A DNA stretch of 64,000 nucleotides from UBA5336 sp038526245. GTDB lineage: Bacteria > Pseudomonadota > Alphaproteobacteria > Caulobacterales > Hyphomonadaceae. This document shows positions 1 through 9,263 of this stretch, in pieces. The notes beneath the pieces were generated by a model. The model made no database searches. It saw only the letters and a list, made by a program, of their open reading frames with translations, and was not told the origin of the DNA. Made by a program: the position numbers and the translations under genes. Within the stretch, counting starts at the first letter, position 1; each line of letters starts with the position of its first letter. The DNA lies in contig JBCBGZ010000003.1 in NCBI GenBank assembly GCA_038526245.1, forward strand, positions 25,125 through 89,124. The letters are read 5' to 3'.

Positions 1-2220
1 GTGGGGAATAAGCGTGGTTTCCAGCTCGGCTATGGCTTCATCAAGTGCGTCCATAGTGCCGTTCGGGAGGTCGAGTGCTTCCGCTTGTGCGACGGCTGCT
101 TCGGCCAGGCGCTTCGCCATGCCTGCATCGCCTCCGGCAATGGCAGCGCGCCAGCGCGACAAGGTGCCTTTCAGATCTGACAGCTCTTTGTAGAGCCCGG
201 CCTGGGTGACCGAAGGGGTCAGATAGCTGACCGTAGTTGCGGCGGCGCGGCGTTTCGCGATTGCCGCTTCAGACGGGTTGTTGCCCGCATAGAAATAGAT
301 GTGGGGCAGGTCACCGATGAGGTAGTCCGGCCAATCCGCACCGCTGAGACCGGTTTGCTTTCCGGGCATGAATTCCAAGGCGCCATGGGTGCCAAAATGC
401 AGGCAAGCGTCCGCCTGGAACGTGTCTTTCAGATAGCGATAGTAGGCCGCGAAGGCGTGGGTCGGGGCGAAGCCACCCTCAAACATGAGCCGCATCGGGT
501 CGCCCTCGATCCCAAAAGCGGGCTGTACGCCAACCATGACGTTGCCGAACCGGGCGCCAAGAATGAAAATGGACTGACCATCCGACAGCTGACGACCCGG
601 CGCCGGGCCCCATTGGGCCTCGATGTTTTCAAGCCGTGTCTCAGAGGCGATATGCTCGGCGGCGGGAACTTTTGCCAGAATGTTAGCGTCCGTGCCGTGC
701 AGGCCTGAGTCGCCACCTAGTATCGCCTCCCGCAGGGCCTCAACATTTGCAGGCACTTCCACATCATATCCCTCGTCGGACATGGCACGCAGGGTGTTCA
801 GGAGGGATTTGTAGACTGACAGGTTCGCAGCCGTGCCAACAGATCCACCATTGGGCGGGAAGTTGAATAGCGTGATGGCGACTTTGCGATCGGCCGCGGG
901 CACGTTGCGCAGGCGGGCCAGCTTCGCGACGCGGCGCGCCAACATGTCCGCGCGCTCTGGGCAGGCCTTCATCCGCAATGTGCCGTCAGCGGTATCGAAC
1001 GTGCAGCCGCGCGCGCATCCTGTGCAGGCCGACGAGCCTTCAGCCCGGCCACCAAAAACGATTGGGCCGGTGGCGCCGTCGAGTTCCGGGATCGCCACCA
1101 TCATGGTGGACTCAATCGGCGAAAGCCCTTGGGTGTTCGCGCCCCACTCTTCCAGCGATTGAAACTCCAGCGCCTGGGCGGAGAGGTATGGAATATCCAA
1201 CTGGTCCAGCAGGTCGGCGGCGGCGCCAGCGTCATTGTAGGCAGGCCCGCCAACCATGGAGAAACCTGTCAGAGATACGATCGCGTCGACGGTGGCGCGG
1301 CCATGCTCGTCCATGAAGAAGGCGCGTACCGCCTCTCGGGAGTCCAGGCCGCTGGCGAAAGCCGGCACCACAGAAAGGCCGGCCGCCTCCATGGCATCGA
1401 TCACGCCGTCATAATGGCCTGTATCGCCAGACAGAATGTAAGAGCGCATCAGCAAGAGACCGATACGCGGCCGGGTCGAACCGGCATGGGGCAGGCGAGC
1501 AGCGTCCTCGCTGACACGGTCTTTCAGGCGCGGATGGTAAACGCCGACATCGGGATATTCGCTTGGTGGAGCGACTTCGATCGTGCCGCGCAAGTGAACT
1601 CGGGCGCCGCTGGCGTAGCGGTTAACAAGGAACCTCACCAGATTCGCGATGTTTTCGTCAGATCCTGCCAGCCAGTATTGCAGGGTGAGGAAATAGGCGC
1701 GGACATCCTGCGCCGTGCCGGGGATAAAGCGCAGCAATTTGGGCAAGCGGCGCAGCATCCGCGCCTGCGCCGCGCCCGCCTTGGCCTTATCCTTAGAGCC
1801 GCGCAGCTTTTTCAGCATCGAAATCGGCCCGCTTTCGGGCTTGTCCATCCGGAACTTGCCGAGCCGGGTGAGCTTCACGACATCCGCGGCAGCAAGGCAT
1901 CCGGCGATCGCGTCACAATGCTCACGGCGGGCCTCCAGATCGGGCAGGACGGCCTCGATGTGGGGCTCGATGAAGAGCATGGACGAGACGATGAAGTCGG
2001 CCTGCGCGATATCGGCTTTGCAGTGCTCCAGCGCACCGGGCATACGGTCCCAGTCGACGGCCGCATGGAAGGTGAGCGTGAGGCCCGGAAGATCCTTGCG
2101 TAACGCCGTTGCCGCGCGCGCGACAGCCGCTTCCAATTGGCGGTCGAGCGTGATCAGGACAACCCGAATGGGCGTCTGCTCTGGCCCTTTGGGGGCAGGA
2201 GGGCGCGCCTCACCGTCCAT
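1..2220 (-). CDS. bchH: Magnesium-protoporphyrin chelatase subunit H, partial (C-terminus beyond window)
   Basis: This is the large porphyrin-binding subunit that, with BchI and BchD, inserts Mg2+ into protoporphyrin IX, the first committed step of bacteriochlorophyll synthesis. The minus frame stays open from an ATG at 2220 to the window edge, giving 740 visible codons; the family is usually about 1200 residues, so roughly the last third lies outside. The start encodes MDGEARPPAPKG and then a Rossmann-like IRVVLITLD strand typical of the family N-terminus. The start codon lies inside the 3' end of bchB (11-bp overlap), so the two are translationally coupled in the order bchF-N-B-H. Identification rests on position and partial translation; the truncation is only the window boundary. 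Confidence 0.9.
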   Translation of the reverse strand, partial: MDGEARPPAPKGPEQTPIRVVLITLDRQLEAAVARAATALRKDLPGLTLTFHAAVDWDRMPGALEHCKADIAQADFIVSSMLFIEPHIEAVLPDLEARREHCDAIAGCLAAADVVKLTRLGKFRMDKPESGPISMLKKLRGSKDKAKAGAAQARMLRRLPKLLRFIPGTAQDVRAYFLTLQYWLAGSDENIANLVRFLVNRYASGARVHLRGTIEVAPPSEYPDVGVYHPRLKDRVSEDAARLPHAGSTRPRIGLLLMRSYILSGDTGHYDGVIDAMEAAGLSVVPAFASGLDSREAVRAFFMDEHGRATVDAIVSLTGFSMVGGPAYNDAGAAADLLDQLDIPYLSAQALEFQSLEEWGANTQGLSPIESTMMVAIPELDGATGPIVFGGRAEGSSACTGCARGCTFDTADGTLRMKACPERADMLARRVAKLARLRNVPAADRKVAITLFNFPPNGGSVGTAANLSVYKSLLNTLRAMSDEGYDVEVPANVEALREAILGGDSGLHGTDANILAKVPAAEHIASETRLENIEAQWGPAPGRQLSDGQSIFILGARFGNVMVGVQPAFGIEGDPMRLMFEGGFAPTHAFAAYYRYLKDTFQADACLHFGTHGALEFMPGKQTGLSGADWPDYLIGDLPHIYFYAGNNPSEAAIAKRRAAATTVSYLTPSVTQAGLYKELSDLKGTLSRWRAAIAGGDAGMAKRLAEAAVAQAEALDLPNGTMDALDEAIAELETTLIPH

Positions 2221-3736
2221 AATGGGCCTTTGCGTCGTAGAGCGTGTCGATCGAGATGCGGTCGAGATGTTGCTCTGCGGCATACTTTTCGGTGTTGCGC
2301 CGGGCCTTGCCGCGCACAAAGAAAGGGATCTTTTTCAGCTCGCGCTCAGCCTCGCTGTCCCACTGAATAATGTTGCTGGCGGGGGCTGGAACTGGACGCG
2401 CAGCTTCGCCATGGGCGGCGAGGTGGGACGGGCCGGCCTCATCGGAAAACTCGAAATCCTCGCGGAACATACCGAGCAAATGTTCTTCAAGGCCCATGAC
2501 AAGGGGGTGCACCCAGGTGTCGAACAGGGTGTTTGCGCCCTCAAAGCCCATGACGGGTGAGTAGCGGGCCGGAAAATCCTGGACATGGGCCGGCGCCGAA
2601 ATGACGGCGCAGCCGACGCCGAGCCGCTTGGCGATGTGGCGCTCCATCTGTGTGCCGAGCACCAGTTCTGGTTGGGCTTCGGCAATCGCCGCTTCCACGT
2701 CGAGATAATCATCTGTGATCAGTGGCTCGACGCCATACGTCTGCGCTGCGGCGCGGAGATCGCGGGCGAATTCGCGATTGTAGCAGCCAAGGCCAACGAC
2801 CTCGAAGCCCATCTCCTCGTCGGCGACCCGGGCCGCGGCGATGGCGTGGGATGCGTCGCCGAAAATAAACACGCGCTTGCCGGTAAGGTAAGTGGAGTCC
2901 ACCGAGCGCGACCACCACGGCATATTCGCGTGGGGTGGCTCATAGGCGGAGAAATCCTTTTCCAGCAACGCTCCAATCTCGGCAATGAAGTCCAGTGTCG
3001 CGCCATGCCCCATGGGCACGGTCGTTGTGCGTGGCTGGCCAAATGTTTTCTCAAGCCAACGCGCGGCGGCTTCGCCCGTTTCAGGATAGAGCACCACGTT
3101 GAAATCGGCTGCGCCCAGGCGCTTGATATCAGCAGGCGTTGCGCTGAGAGGCGCAACAACGTTCACATCGTTGCCCAGATCGCTTAGCAGGCCGGCGATC
3201 TCGCGGACATCGTCCCGGTTGCGAAAGCCCAGTGCAGTTGGCCCGAGGATGTTGCAGGATGGACGCCCGGTCTGGAACGACAAACGGTCCATGTTTCGGT
3301 CCGCCAGGTGGCGCACGATCTGGTAGAAGGTCTCCGCCGCGCCCCAGCTCTCCTTTTTGGTGTAGCTGGGCAGCTCAAGGGGAATGACCGGGCAGGGCAG
3401 CGCCAGTGCCTTGGCGAGGCCAGCCGGATCGTCCTGGATCAACTCTGCGGTGCAGGACGCCCCAACGATCATCGCCTCTGGCTGGAAGCGCTCATGGGCT
3501 TCGCGCGCGGCAGTCTTGAAGATTTCGGCTGTGTCAGCGCCCAGGTCGCGTGCTTCGAACGTGGTGTACGTGACGGGCGGGCGGTGATCGCGCCGCTCGA
3601 TCATCGTGAAGAGGAGGTCGGCATAGGTGTCGCCCTGGGGCGCGTGGAGCACGTAGTGCAGGCCCTCCATCGCCGTTGCGACTCGCATGGCGCCCACATG
3701 AGGCGGTCCTTCATAGGTCCATACGGTGAGTTTCAT
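2210..3736 (-). CDS. bchB: Light-independent protochlorophyllide reductase subunit B
   Basis: BchB is the catalytic partner of BchN in the dark-operative protochlorophyllide reductase, which reduces the C17-C18 double bond of protochlorophyllide using electrons from BchL. The protein is 508 residues, normal for the family. Asp36 (in APQGDTYAD) is at the position known in Rhodobacter BchB to ligate the NB-type [4Fe-4S] cluster together with three BchN cysteines. GASCTAELI with Cys95 and the nitrogenase-like fold segments are present. The ATG overlaps the bchN stop by 4 bp (ATGA). BchL, the ATPase partner, is not in the window and probably lies to the left, beyond bchH. Confidence 0.97.
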   Translation of the reverse strand: MKLTVWTYEGPPHVGAMRVATAMEGLHYVLHAPQGDTYADLLFTMIERRDHRPPVTYTTFEARDLGADTAEIFKTAAREAHERFQPEAMIVGASCTAELIQDDPAGLAKALALPCPVIPLELPSYTKKESWGAAETFYQIVRHLADRNMDRLSFQTGRPSCNILGPTALGFRNRDDVREIAGLLSDLGNDVNVVAPLSATPADIKRLGAADFNVVLYPETGEAAARWLEKTFGQPRTTTVPMGHGATLDFIAEIGALLEKDFSAYEPPHANMPWWSRSVDSTYLTGKRVFIFGDASHAIAAARVADEEMGFEVVGLGCYNREFARDLRAAAQTYGVEPLITDDYLDVEAAIAEAQPELVLGTQMERHIAKRLGVGCAVISAPAHVQDFPARYSPVMGFEGANTLFDTWVHPLVMGLEEHLLGMFREDFEFSDEAGPSHLAAHGEAARPVPAPASNIIQWDSEAERELKKIPFFVRGKARRNTEKYAAEQHLDRISIDTLYDAKAHYGR

Positions 3737-5022
3737 ACTGCGAGCCTCCGCTTCCTCACGAGCGGGCGCGCGAAGAGTTCAGCGAGGTCTCCGGCCTGCT
3801 CATAGCCCTGGATCGGGGTGAATACGAGTTCGATGGCCCACTTCGTGGTGAGCCCCTCTGCTTCCAGGGGGTTGGCGAGGCCGAGCCCACAGACCGTGAT
3901 GTCCGGGGCGGCCTCAAGACAGCGATCCAGCTGCCGATCGACATCCTGGCCTTCGCTGAGCTGGGTGCCTTCGGGCAGCAAAGCCAGCTCCTCGGCCAGA
4001 TGAGTTTTGTGCAAGTAGGGTGTACCGACCTCGCTCAGCGCCATGCCGCATTCGCGCGCCAGGAAGCGTGCGAGGGGCGGTTCGAGCTGACTGTCGGGGA
4101 AAAAGAAAACCGACTTCCCGGCGAGCGTTTCGCGATATTTTTCCAGCGCACGGCGTGCGCGCGCGGCAGGCATCTCCGTGACCTTGTGGAACGTATCAGG
4201 GTCTACGCCGAATGCGCCTGCTGCGGCTTGAAGCCAGGCCGTGGTGCCTTCTGCGCCCAAGGGGAAGGGCGCCGCGATATGGCGGGCGCCACGGCCTGAC
4301 AAGGCGATGGCCGTGTCGCGAAGAAAAGGTTGAGCAAGCAGAAACCGCGTATTGGGTCCGACGGGCGGCATTTCTGCATCGCGCCGTGCAGGAAGGAAAT
4401 GGACGGTTTCAATACCCATAGCCGTAAAGAGGCGGGCAAACTGATCCTCGACCACGTCCGCGAGGGCCCCGACCACCATCAGTTCCGGCGAGTCGCCGGT
4501 TGGTTCCGGCAATCCGGGCACTAGCGAAGCCAGGCAGGCATCTTCGCCTTCGGTGAAAGTCGTCTCAATGCCTGAACCAGAGTAGTTGAGAATGCGCACA
4601 TCCGGGTGGAAGCGTTTGGACAGGCGCTCTGCTGCACGCGACAGGTCTAGCTTGATCACTTCCGATGGGCATGAGCCCACAAGGAATAGGAGTTTGATAT
4701 CCGGGCGGCGTGCCAGCAGCCGGTCGACGGTTTTGTCGAGCTCCTCATTGGCGTCCGCCATCCCGGCGAGGTCGCGCTCTTCGATGATAGCGGTCGCAAA
4801 ACGGGGCTCTGCGAAAATCATGACGCCGGCGGCAGACTGAATCAGGTGGGCACAGGTGCGCGAGCCGACGACCAGAAAGAAGGCGTCCTGTATCTTCCGG
4901 TGAAGCCAGACAATCCCGGTCAGTCCGCAGAAGACTTCACGCTGTCCGCGCTGTTTGATGATGTCCGGTATAGGTGGTGTATCGCAGGCGCCATTGCGGG
5001 CAGGGAGAGTCAGTTCGGTCAT
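3733..5022 (-). CDS. bchN: Light-independent protochlorophyllide reductase subunit N
   Basis: This is the second subunit of the dark-operative protochlorophyllide reductase NB component. It is 429 residues long. The three cysteines expected to bind the [4Fe-4S] cluster are visible: Cys32 (EVFCGLTG), Cys57 (SRTCAHLI) and Cys118 (VGSCPSEV). I chose the ATG at 5022 because it overlaps the bchF stop codon as ATGA and gives the normal family N-terminus (MTELTLPARN). The frame stays open upstream through bchF, but that extension is only the shadow of bchF. It sits between bchF and bchB with 4-bp overlaps on both sides, so it is translated as part of a tightly coupled operon. Confidence 0.97.
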   Translation of the reverse strand: MTELTLPARNGACDTPPIPDIIKQRGQREVFCGLTGIVWLHRKIQDAFFLVVGSRTCAHLIQSAAGVMIFAEPRFATAIIEERDLAGMADANEELDKTVDRLLARRPDIKLLFLVGSCPSEVIKLDLSRAAERLSKRFHPDVRILNYSGSGIETTFTEGEDACLASLVPGLPEPTGDSPELMVVGALADVVEDQFARLFTAMGIETVHFLPARRDAEMPPVGPNTRFLLAQPFLRDTAIALSGRGARHIAAPFPLGAEGTTAWLQAAAGAFGVDPDTFHKVTEMPAARARRALEKYRETLAGKSVFFFPDSQLEPPLARFLARECGMALSEVGTPYLHKTHLAEELALLPEGTQLSEGQDVDRQLDRCLEAAPDITVCGLGLANPLEAEGLTTKWAIELVFTPIQGYEQAGDLAELFARPLVRKRRLAV

Positions 5023-5531
5023 GCTGGCAGGCCCTCTGTTCCGGCGGAGGGCGCGCTTAGGCGGGCCTGGCGGAGCTTCCAGACGAACTGGACCGCGTTC
5101 ACGACGTAAGTGGCATAGGCCGCCAAGGCGACGACCATTTGTTGTTCTGCTGTGCCGAGGCCGAAAAACAACATGACCAGATAGGCTGTGTGCAGCGCCA
5201 TGACCGCCATCGACACCACGTCTTCCCAGAAGAAGGCCGGTGCAAACAGGTATTGTCCGAAGACGTCCTTCTCCCAGATCGCGCCGGTCACCATGATCGC
5301 GTAGAGAAGGGCGGTCTTCAGCAAGATTGAGCTTGAAGCGAGGCCATATCCCTCGCCCGTCATCAGGTACCGCAAGACCAAAATGAGGCTGATAGCGAAC
5401 ACGAGGAATTGGAGCGGTGCCAGGATAGCCTGCACCAAGGTCCACCGGCTGGCATCGCGCCGCGCGCGCTGTTCGGGCGTATAAAGCGCCTGCGCGTTTG
5501 GCTTGAACTGGGATGCACCGATGTTTGCCAA
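5019..5531 (-). CDS. bchF: 3-vinyl (bacterio)chlorophyllide hydratase
   Basis: BchF adds water to the C3 vinyl group of chlorophyllide to give the 3-hydroxyethyl intermediate in BChl a synthesis. The 170-residue product has the usual BchF length, a charged N-terminus (YTPEQRARRD) and four hydrophobic segments: about residues 32-55, 68-86, 100-125 and 130-150. The family segment around WEKDVFGQYLFAPAFFWED is present. It is the first gene of the minus-strand bchF-N-B-H operon. The 5' region at 5583-5616 carries PpsR-like palindromes, so aerobic/light repression is likely. The other half of the intergenic region reads divergently into aerR. Confidence 0.95.
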   Translation of the reverse strand: MANIGASQFKPNAQALYTPEQRARRDASRWTLVQAILAPLQFLVFAISLILVLRYLMTGEGYGLASSSILLKTALLYAIMVTGAIWEKDVFGQYLFAPAFFWEDVVSMAVMALHTAYLVMLFFGLGTAEQQMVVALAAYATYVVNAVQFVWKLRQARLSAPSAGTEGLPA

Positions 5532-5954
5532 AGGGCCCCTCCGTATCTCTCAGCCTTGAAGGCTAATGGAGCGGCAGGGGGCTGTCAATCTGGCTTTACG
5601 TCTAAAAAACTTGACGTTTACCCATTCTTCAGAAATTCTCGAACCGGAATGAAGAACACTATCATCGCGAGTGTAATTTTGTTAGTGTCACAACTGATGG
5701 GATGTTTCCAGCGCGCATAAGGTGTGTGCAAACAGGTGTGATGCTCGGCGTAGTAGGAGCGCGCCAGTGCCTGATTGGAGTGCCTTAGTCCGTTGTTTGC
5801 CTTCCGGATTTCGGTCCGTGGGTGCCTTTTTGTCCCTGGAGGAGGGCGAGAATACGCCCGGTTATGCTGCCCATCAGTGGAGTGAGCCTGACAGAACAGA
5901 CATGAGGGTGGACACGGCATGAGGGTGCAGCTGTCCAGCCGGGGAGAAGAGGCG
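5532..5954. other. Divergent intergenic region between bchF and aerR
   Basis: This stretch of about 420 bases holds no convincing gene. Frames crossing it are extensions of ORFs antisense to aerR. It must carry the divergent promoters for the bchF operon and the aerR-ppsR unit. The bchF-proximal part holds the PpsR-like sites at 5583-5616. The aerR-proximal end has a strong purine-rich ribosome binding site (GGGGAGAAGAGG) just before the ATG at 5955. An upstream in-frame ATG at 5919 is a possible second aerR start. Confidence 0.6.
5583..5616. promoter_or_regulatory. Two overlapping PpsR/CrtJ-like palindromes upstream of bchF
   Basis: TGTCAATCTGGCTTTACG (5583-5600) fits TGT-N12-ACG, and CGTCTAAAAAACTTGACG (5599-5616) fits CGTC-N10-GACG. 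The established PpsR/CrtJ consensus is TGT-N12-ACA; the ACG ending is a recurrent variant in this window. They lie about 50-85 bp upstream of the bchF start. The assignment is inferred from the motif, from ppsR being encoded nearby and from similar sites at other bch/crt promoters. Confidence 0.55.
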
Positions 5955-6833
5955 ATGAATACTTCAGGGTATTTGGGAGCACACCCGCAGGGCGAGGCAG
6001 CGAAGCGAGCGGTTCTGACATCTTTTGCGCAACTCGGTGCACGGTTGAGATCGGCCCAGGTCCCCGACCCGAAACTCGACGGAATGATTGACACCATTGA
6101 GGGGGAAATCCTGCCCCGTCTCATGCTGACGTTTCTTGATACGGGTGACGGCGCAACTGACGCGATTACCGAACTGGACCGAGCCGATTTCCTGAAACTC
6201 GTCCTTTCGGCCAGCGCTGACGACATGCGCGCGTTCATGGAAAGCCTGGTGGCGAGGAGCGTTCCTGAAGAGGCGGTCCTCGCAGACCTTCTGGCCACAG
6301 CGGCGCGCCGCCTGGGAGAGCTGTGGGAAGAGGACTTGTGTGATTTCACAGAAGTCACGCTTGGCCTTTGCCGACTCCACGAAGTCCTTCGAAACGCCTC
6401 AGTGCGGGGAGACGTGTCCTTCGTGCGCAAGGAAACCCAGGCGCCTTCAATCTTGCTGACCAATGGGCCGGAAGACCAGCACGTCTTCGGATTGCTCATG
6501 GTGGCGGAGTTTTTCCGCCGGGATGGTTGGCGCGTCTGGAGTGAACCGGGGGCAGACATTGAACATGTTTGCGGCATTCTGCGGCGTGAGGCGATCGACG
6601 TTGTTGGTCTGTCGATCTCGTGCAGCCCTGGCGACCAGGACGTATCCAGAACCCTCAGCGCGATGCGCAGCGCGTCGTCTTCGCCCGAGCTGAAAGTTTT
6701 TCTCGGCGGACATGCTGTTCTTTTGGATGCAGCACTTGTTGGTCGGGTGGGCGCGGATGGATGGGCGGAAGATGCGATCTCGGCGCCAAAAGCCTGCCGT
6801 GCGCTCTTGGCAGATCGAAACGACGACTGCTAA
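5955..6833 (+). CDS. aerR: AerR/PpaA-type cobalamin-binding photosynthesis regulator
   Basis: This is the antirepressor-type partner of PpsR/CrtJ; in Rhodobacter, AerR binds vitamin B12 and modulates CrtJ in response to light and oxygen. The 292-residue product has an N-terminal helical region and a C-terminal B12-binding Rossmann domain from about residue 163. The cobalamin motif D-x-H-x-x-G is intact (D174, H176, G179 in DQHVFG), followed by a GLSISCS loop and a FLGGHAVL turn. Most homologues lie directly upstream of ppsR, as here. I chose the ATG at 5955 for its strong ribosome binding site. An ATG at 5919 would add 12 residues; R. capsulatus AerR is known to exist as long and short forms. 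Confidence 0.88.
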   Translation: MNTSGYLGAHPQGEAAKRAVLTSFAQLGARLRSAQVPDPKLDGMIDTIEGEILPRLMLTFLDTGDGATDAITELDRADFLKLVLSASADDMRAFMESLVARSVPEEAVLADLLATAARRLGELWEEDLCDFTEVTLGLCRLHEVLRNASVRGDVSFVRKETQAPSILLTNGPEDQHVFGLLMVAEFFRRDGWRVWSEPGADIEHVCGILRREAIDVVGLSISCSPGDQDVSRTLSAMRSASSSPELKVFLGGHAVLLDAALVGRVGADGWAEDAISAPKACRALLADRNDDC

Positions 6834-6864
6834 TGCACCGCCCGAGTGAGCAGAAGAGTGGCCC

Positions 6865-8280
6865 ATGGATATGATTACGCCGAAGCCGCATAAGACCGTC
6901 GCATTCGCGGACCCAGCGGCTTTTTTGTCGGATCTTGATGCAAAGACCGTGAGCGAAATCGTATCGTCTGCTGCAGATTTGGCGCTTATTGTGCGCGATG
7001 GCGTCATCCAGGATGTAGCCCTTGGCAGCTCTGAACTCGTTGAAGAGGGGTATGATCGGAACTGGCGCGGGCGGAACTGGTTGGACGTGGTCACGCCCGA
7101 AAGCCGCGCCAAAATCGAAGACATGCTCAAGCGCACGGGCGCTCGCGGGCCGAAGTGGCGCCAAGTGAATCACCCTTCCGACACGGCCATGGACGTGCCG
7201 ATCCGCTACACTGTATTGCCCGTCGGCGATGACAGCACGTTGATCGCGCTCGGCCGCGACATTCGCAATGTGTCCCAACTTCAGCAAAGACTTGTGCAAG
7301 CCCACCAGGACTTGGAACGAGACTATACGCGCATGCGGGAAGCAGAAGCGCGCTATCGCCTGTTGTTCGAAACGATTTCCGAGCCTGTACTGATCGTCGA
7401 GGCCGGCTCCCTGGCGACCGATGAGGCAAACCCGGCCTGCGAAAGCCTGCTCGAGACAAAATCGGATGCCCTCCATGGAAAAAGGCTTGTGGATCTGTTC
7501 GCCACGGCAAAAGCCCATGAGGTCGAAGCCATTTGCGCCGATGCCCTGGCCAATGGTTCGGCGAAATCCGGCAAACAGACCCTGGCCCATGGCAAATCCT
7601 GTCGGCTTTCGGTTTCCGCCTTCCGGGAAGACCGGGCCTCGCGCCTGATCGTGCGTCTGGTTGACTTCGAACGTATCCATGGGGAGCCGGACGCGCGCGC
7701 TGAGTTGATGAGCCATCTCGAAAACTTGCCCGATGGGCTCGTGATCGCAGACGCCGACCAACGTATCGTCGCTGCCAATGCGGCCTTCATGGAGATGGTG
7801 AAAGTTGTTGGGCAGGGGCAGGCCGTGGGGCGCCATCTGGGCGATTTCATCGGTCGTTCGCCCACTGATCTGAACGTCATGATCTCAACGCTGCGCAACC
7901 ACACTGTGCTGCGCAATTTCGCGACCGTGTTTCGCGATCGGTTTGGTGTTGAAGACACTGTTGAGGTTTCAGCGGTCAAGGCGCCATCGGAAGACGGATC
8001 GCTTTACGGTCTCTCGATTCGCAATGTCTCGCGTCGCTTGCAGAGCGGGAACCGGATCAGCGAACAGTTGCCGCGCTCTGTGGAGCAAGTCACCGAAATG
8101 GTCGGCCGCGTTCCGCTCAAGGATATTGTCCGCGAATCGACGGATCTCATTGAGAAGCTCTGCATCGAGGCAGCTTTGGAGATCACCCAGCAAAATCGGG
8201 CATCTGCAGCCGAAGTGCTCGGTCTCAGCCGCCAGGGCCTCTACTCCAAGCTCAAGCGCGCCGGCCTCGACGCCGACTAG
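6865..8280 (+). CDS. ppsR: PpsR/CrtJ transcriptional repressor of photosynthesis genes
   Basis: PpsR is the master aerobic repressor of bch, crt and puc genes in purple bacteria. The 471-residue protein has the expected architecture: an N-terminal PAS-like domain (about 20-145), a glutamine-rich linker helix (QLQQRLVQAHQDL), PAS domains at about 165-270 and 280-390, and a Fis-type helix-turn-helix at about 420-468 (AAEVLGLSRQGLYSKLK). Cys433 (EKLCIEAALE), just before the HTH, is at the position of the redox-active C-terminal cysteine of Rhodobacter PpsR. It lies 31 bp after aerR, probably co-transcribed. Its likely binding sites recur at several promoters in the window, including the one directly downstream for bchG. 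Confidence 0.95.
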   Translation: MDMITPKPHKTVAFADPAAFLSDLDAKTVSEIVSSAADLALIVRDGVIQDVALGSSELVEEGYDRNWRGRNWLDVVTPESRAKIEDMLKRTGARGPKWRQVNHPSDTAMDVPIRYTVLPVGDDSTLIALGRDIRNVSQLQQRLVQAHQDLERDYTRMREAEARYRLLFETISEPVLIVEAGSLATDEANPACESLLETKSDALHGKRLVDLFATAKAHEVEAICADALANGSAKSGKQTLAHGKSCRLSVSAFREDRASRLIVRLVDFERIHGEPDARAELMSHLENLPDGLVIADADQRIVAANAAFMEMVKVVGQGQAVGRHLGDFIGRSPTDLNVMISTLRNHTVLRNFATVFRDRFGVEDTVEVSAVKAPSEDGSLYGLSIRNVSRRLQSGNRISEQLPRSVEQVTEMVGRVPLKDIVRESTDLIEKLCIEAALEITQQNRASAAEVLGLSRQGLYSKLKRAGLDAD

Positions 8281-8301
8281 GCAGAATTTGACGCGCAAGA
8301 T

Positions 8302-8345
8302 CGTCAATTAAAATTGACACTTTAGGGTGTCTATTTTACCGTTCG
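8302..8345. promoter_or_regulatory. PpsR-like operator pair upstream of bchG
   Basis: CGTCAATTAAAATTGACA (8302-8319; read on the minus strand, TGT-N12-ACG) is a near-perfect palindrome. Eight bases later comes a degenerate second site starting TGTC (8328-8345), which creates the GACAC-N6-GTGTC inverted repeat at 8316-8331. The 8-bp spacing matches that between CrtJ sites at the Rhodobacter bchC promoter. The second site runs to within 4 bp of the bchG start codon, so repression could act on both initiation and elongation. Motif-based inference. Confidence 0.6.
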
Positions 8346-8348
8346 GGC

Positions 8349-9263
8349 ATGTCTAATCCCGACGTCCTGCTCCCTCCCAATACGGGTCCGTCCTGGCGGG
8401 CGCTGCTCGAATTGTCCAAACCCGTCACCTGGTTTGCGCCCATGTGGGCTTTCATGTGCGGCGTGGTTTCTTCGGGCGCGCCGCTGGGCGGGCGATGGCA
8501 GTTCTTGCTGGGCGGCGTCGTTCTGGCGGGGCCGCTCGTCTGTGCAGCCAGCCAGGCGGTCAATGACTGGTTTGACCGGCATGTGGATGCGATCAATGAG
8601 CCGGACCGGCCCATACCGTCCGGACGCATCCCCGGCCGTTGGGGCCTGTATGTGGCCATCTTCTGGTCCGCCATGTCCCTGGCATTGGGCGCGGTTTTAG
8701 GGGTTTGGGCCTTCTTTGCCACCGTTCTGGGCGTCGCTCTGGCCTGGGCTTACAGCGCGCCGCCGCTGCGCCTGAAACTGAATGGCTGGTGGGGTAATGC
8801 CGCCGTAGGATTTTCCTATGAAGGGCTTGCCTGGTTTACCGGCGCCGCAGTGATGCTCGGCGCGCTGCCCAATCCATGGATCATCGGCGCTGCGGTGCTC
8901 TATTCCGTCGGCGCTCATGGGATAATGACCCTGAATGATTTCAAGGCGATAGAAGGTGATATTGAGATGGGAGTTCGCTCCCTTCCGGTTCAGCTCGGCC
9001 CGGGGCGGGCAGCCCAACTCGCCTGCATTGTTATGGCGGTGCCCCAGGCCATCGTCATCCTTGCACTCATCGCTTTTGGTCTTTGGGGCTATGCGCTCGC
9101 CGTTTGGGCACTTCTGGCCGCCCAGCTTTACCTGATGGCTGACTTGCTGCGCACACCGCGCGAGAAAGCGCCCTGGTACAATGCAACAGGGACAACACTC
9201 TACGTCTTGGGCATGCTGGTCACCGCCTTTGCCATAGGATCATTGCCTGGAGGTGCCGCGTGA
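8349..9263 (+). CDS. bchG: Bacteriochlorophyll synthase (bacteriochlorophyllide a esterase)
   Basis: BchG attaches the geranylgeranyl (or phytyl) tail to bacteriochlorophyllide a in the membrane. The 304-residue protein belongs to the UbiA prenyltransferase superfamily. The first Asp-rich motif is clear (NDWFDRHVDAINEPDRP, about residues 72-88), followed by the family PIPSGRI. A second Asp-containing loop appears at about 198-206 (NDFKAIEGD). Eight or nine hydrophobic segments are visible. It overlaps the next gene by 4 bp and forms a bchG-transporter-bchP unit, the usual order in alphaproteobacterial PGCs. Confidence 0.96.
   Translation: MSNPDVLLPPNTGPSWRALLELSKPVTWFAPMWAFMCGVVSSGAPLGGRWQFLLGGVVLAGPLVCAASQAVNDWFDRHVDAINEPDRPIPSGRIPGRWGLYVAIFWSAMSLALGAVLGVWAFFATVLGVALAWAYSAPPLRLKLNGWWGNAAVGFSYEGLAWFTGAAVMLGALPNPWIIGAAVLYSVGAHGIMTLNDFKAIEGDIEMGVRSLPVQLGPGRAAQLACIVMAVPQAIVILALIAFGLWGYALAVWALLAAQLYLMADLLRTPREKAPWYNATGTTLYVLGMLVTAFAIGSLPGGAA

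Noticed and set aside
1129..2560. Plus-strand open frames opposite bchH
   Set aside because: They are antisense to conserved bchH/bchB sequence, have low-complexity Arg/Ala-rich translations and no recognisable domain.
5023..5445. N-terminal extension of the bchN frame
   Set aside because: It is the shadow of bchF in another frame; the ATG at 5022 overlaps the bchF stop as ATGA and fits family length.
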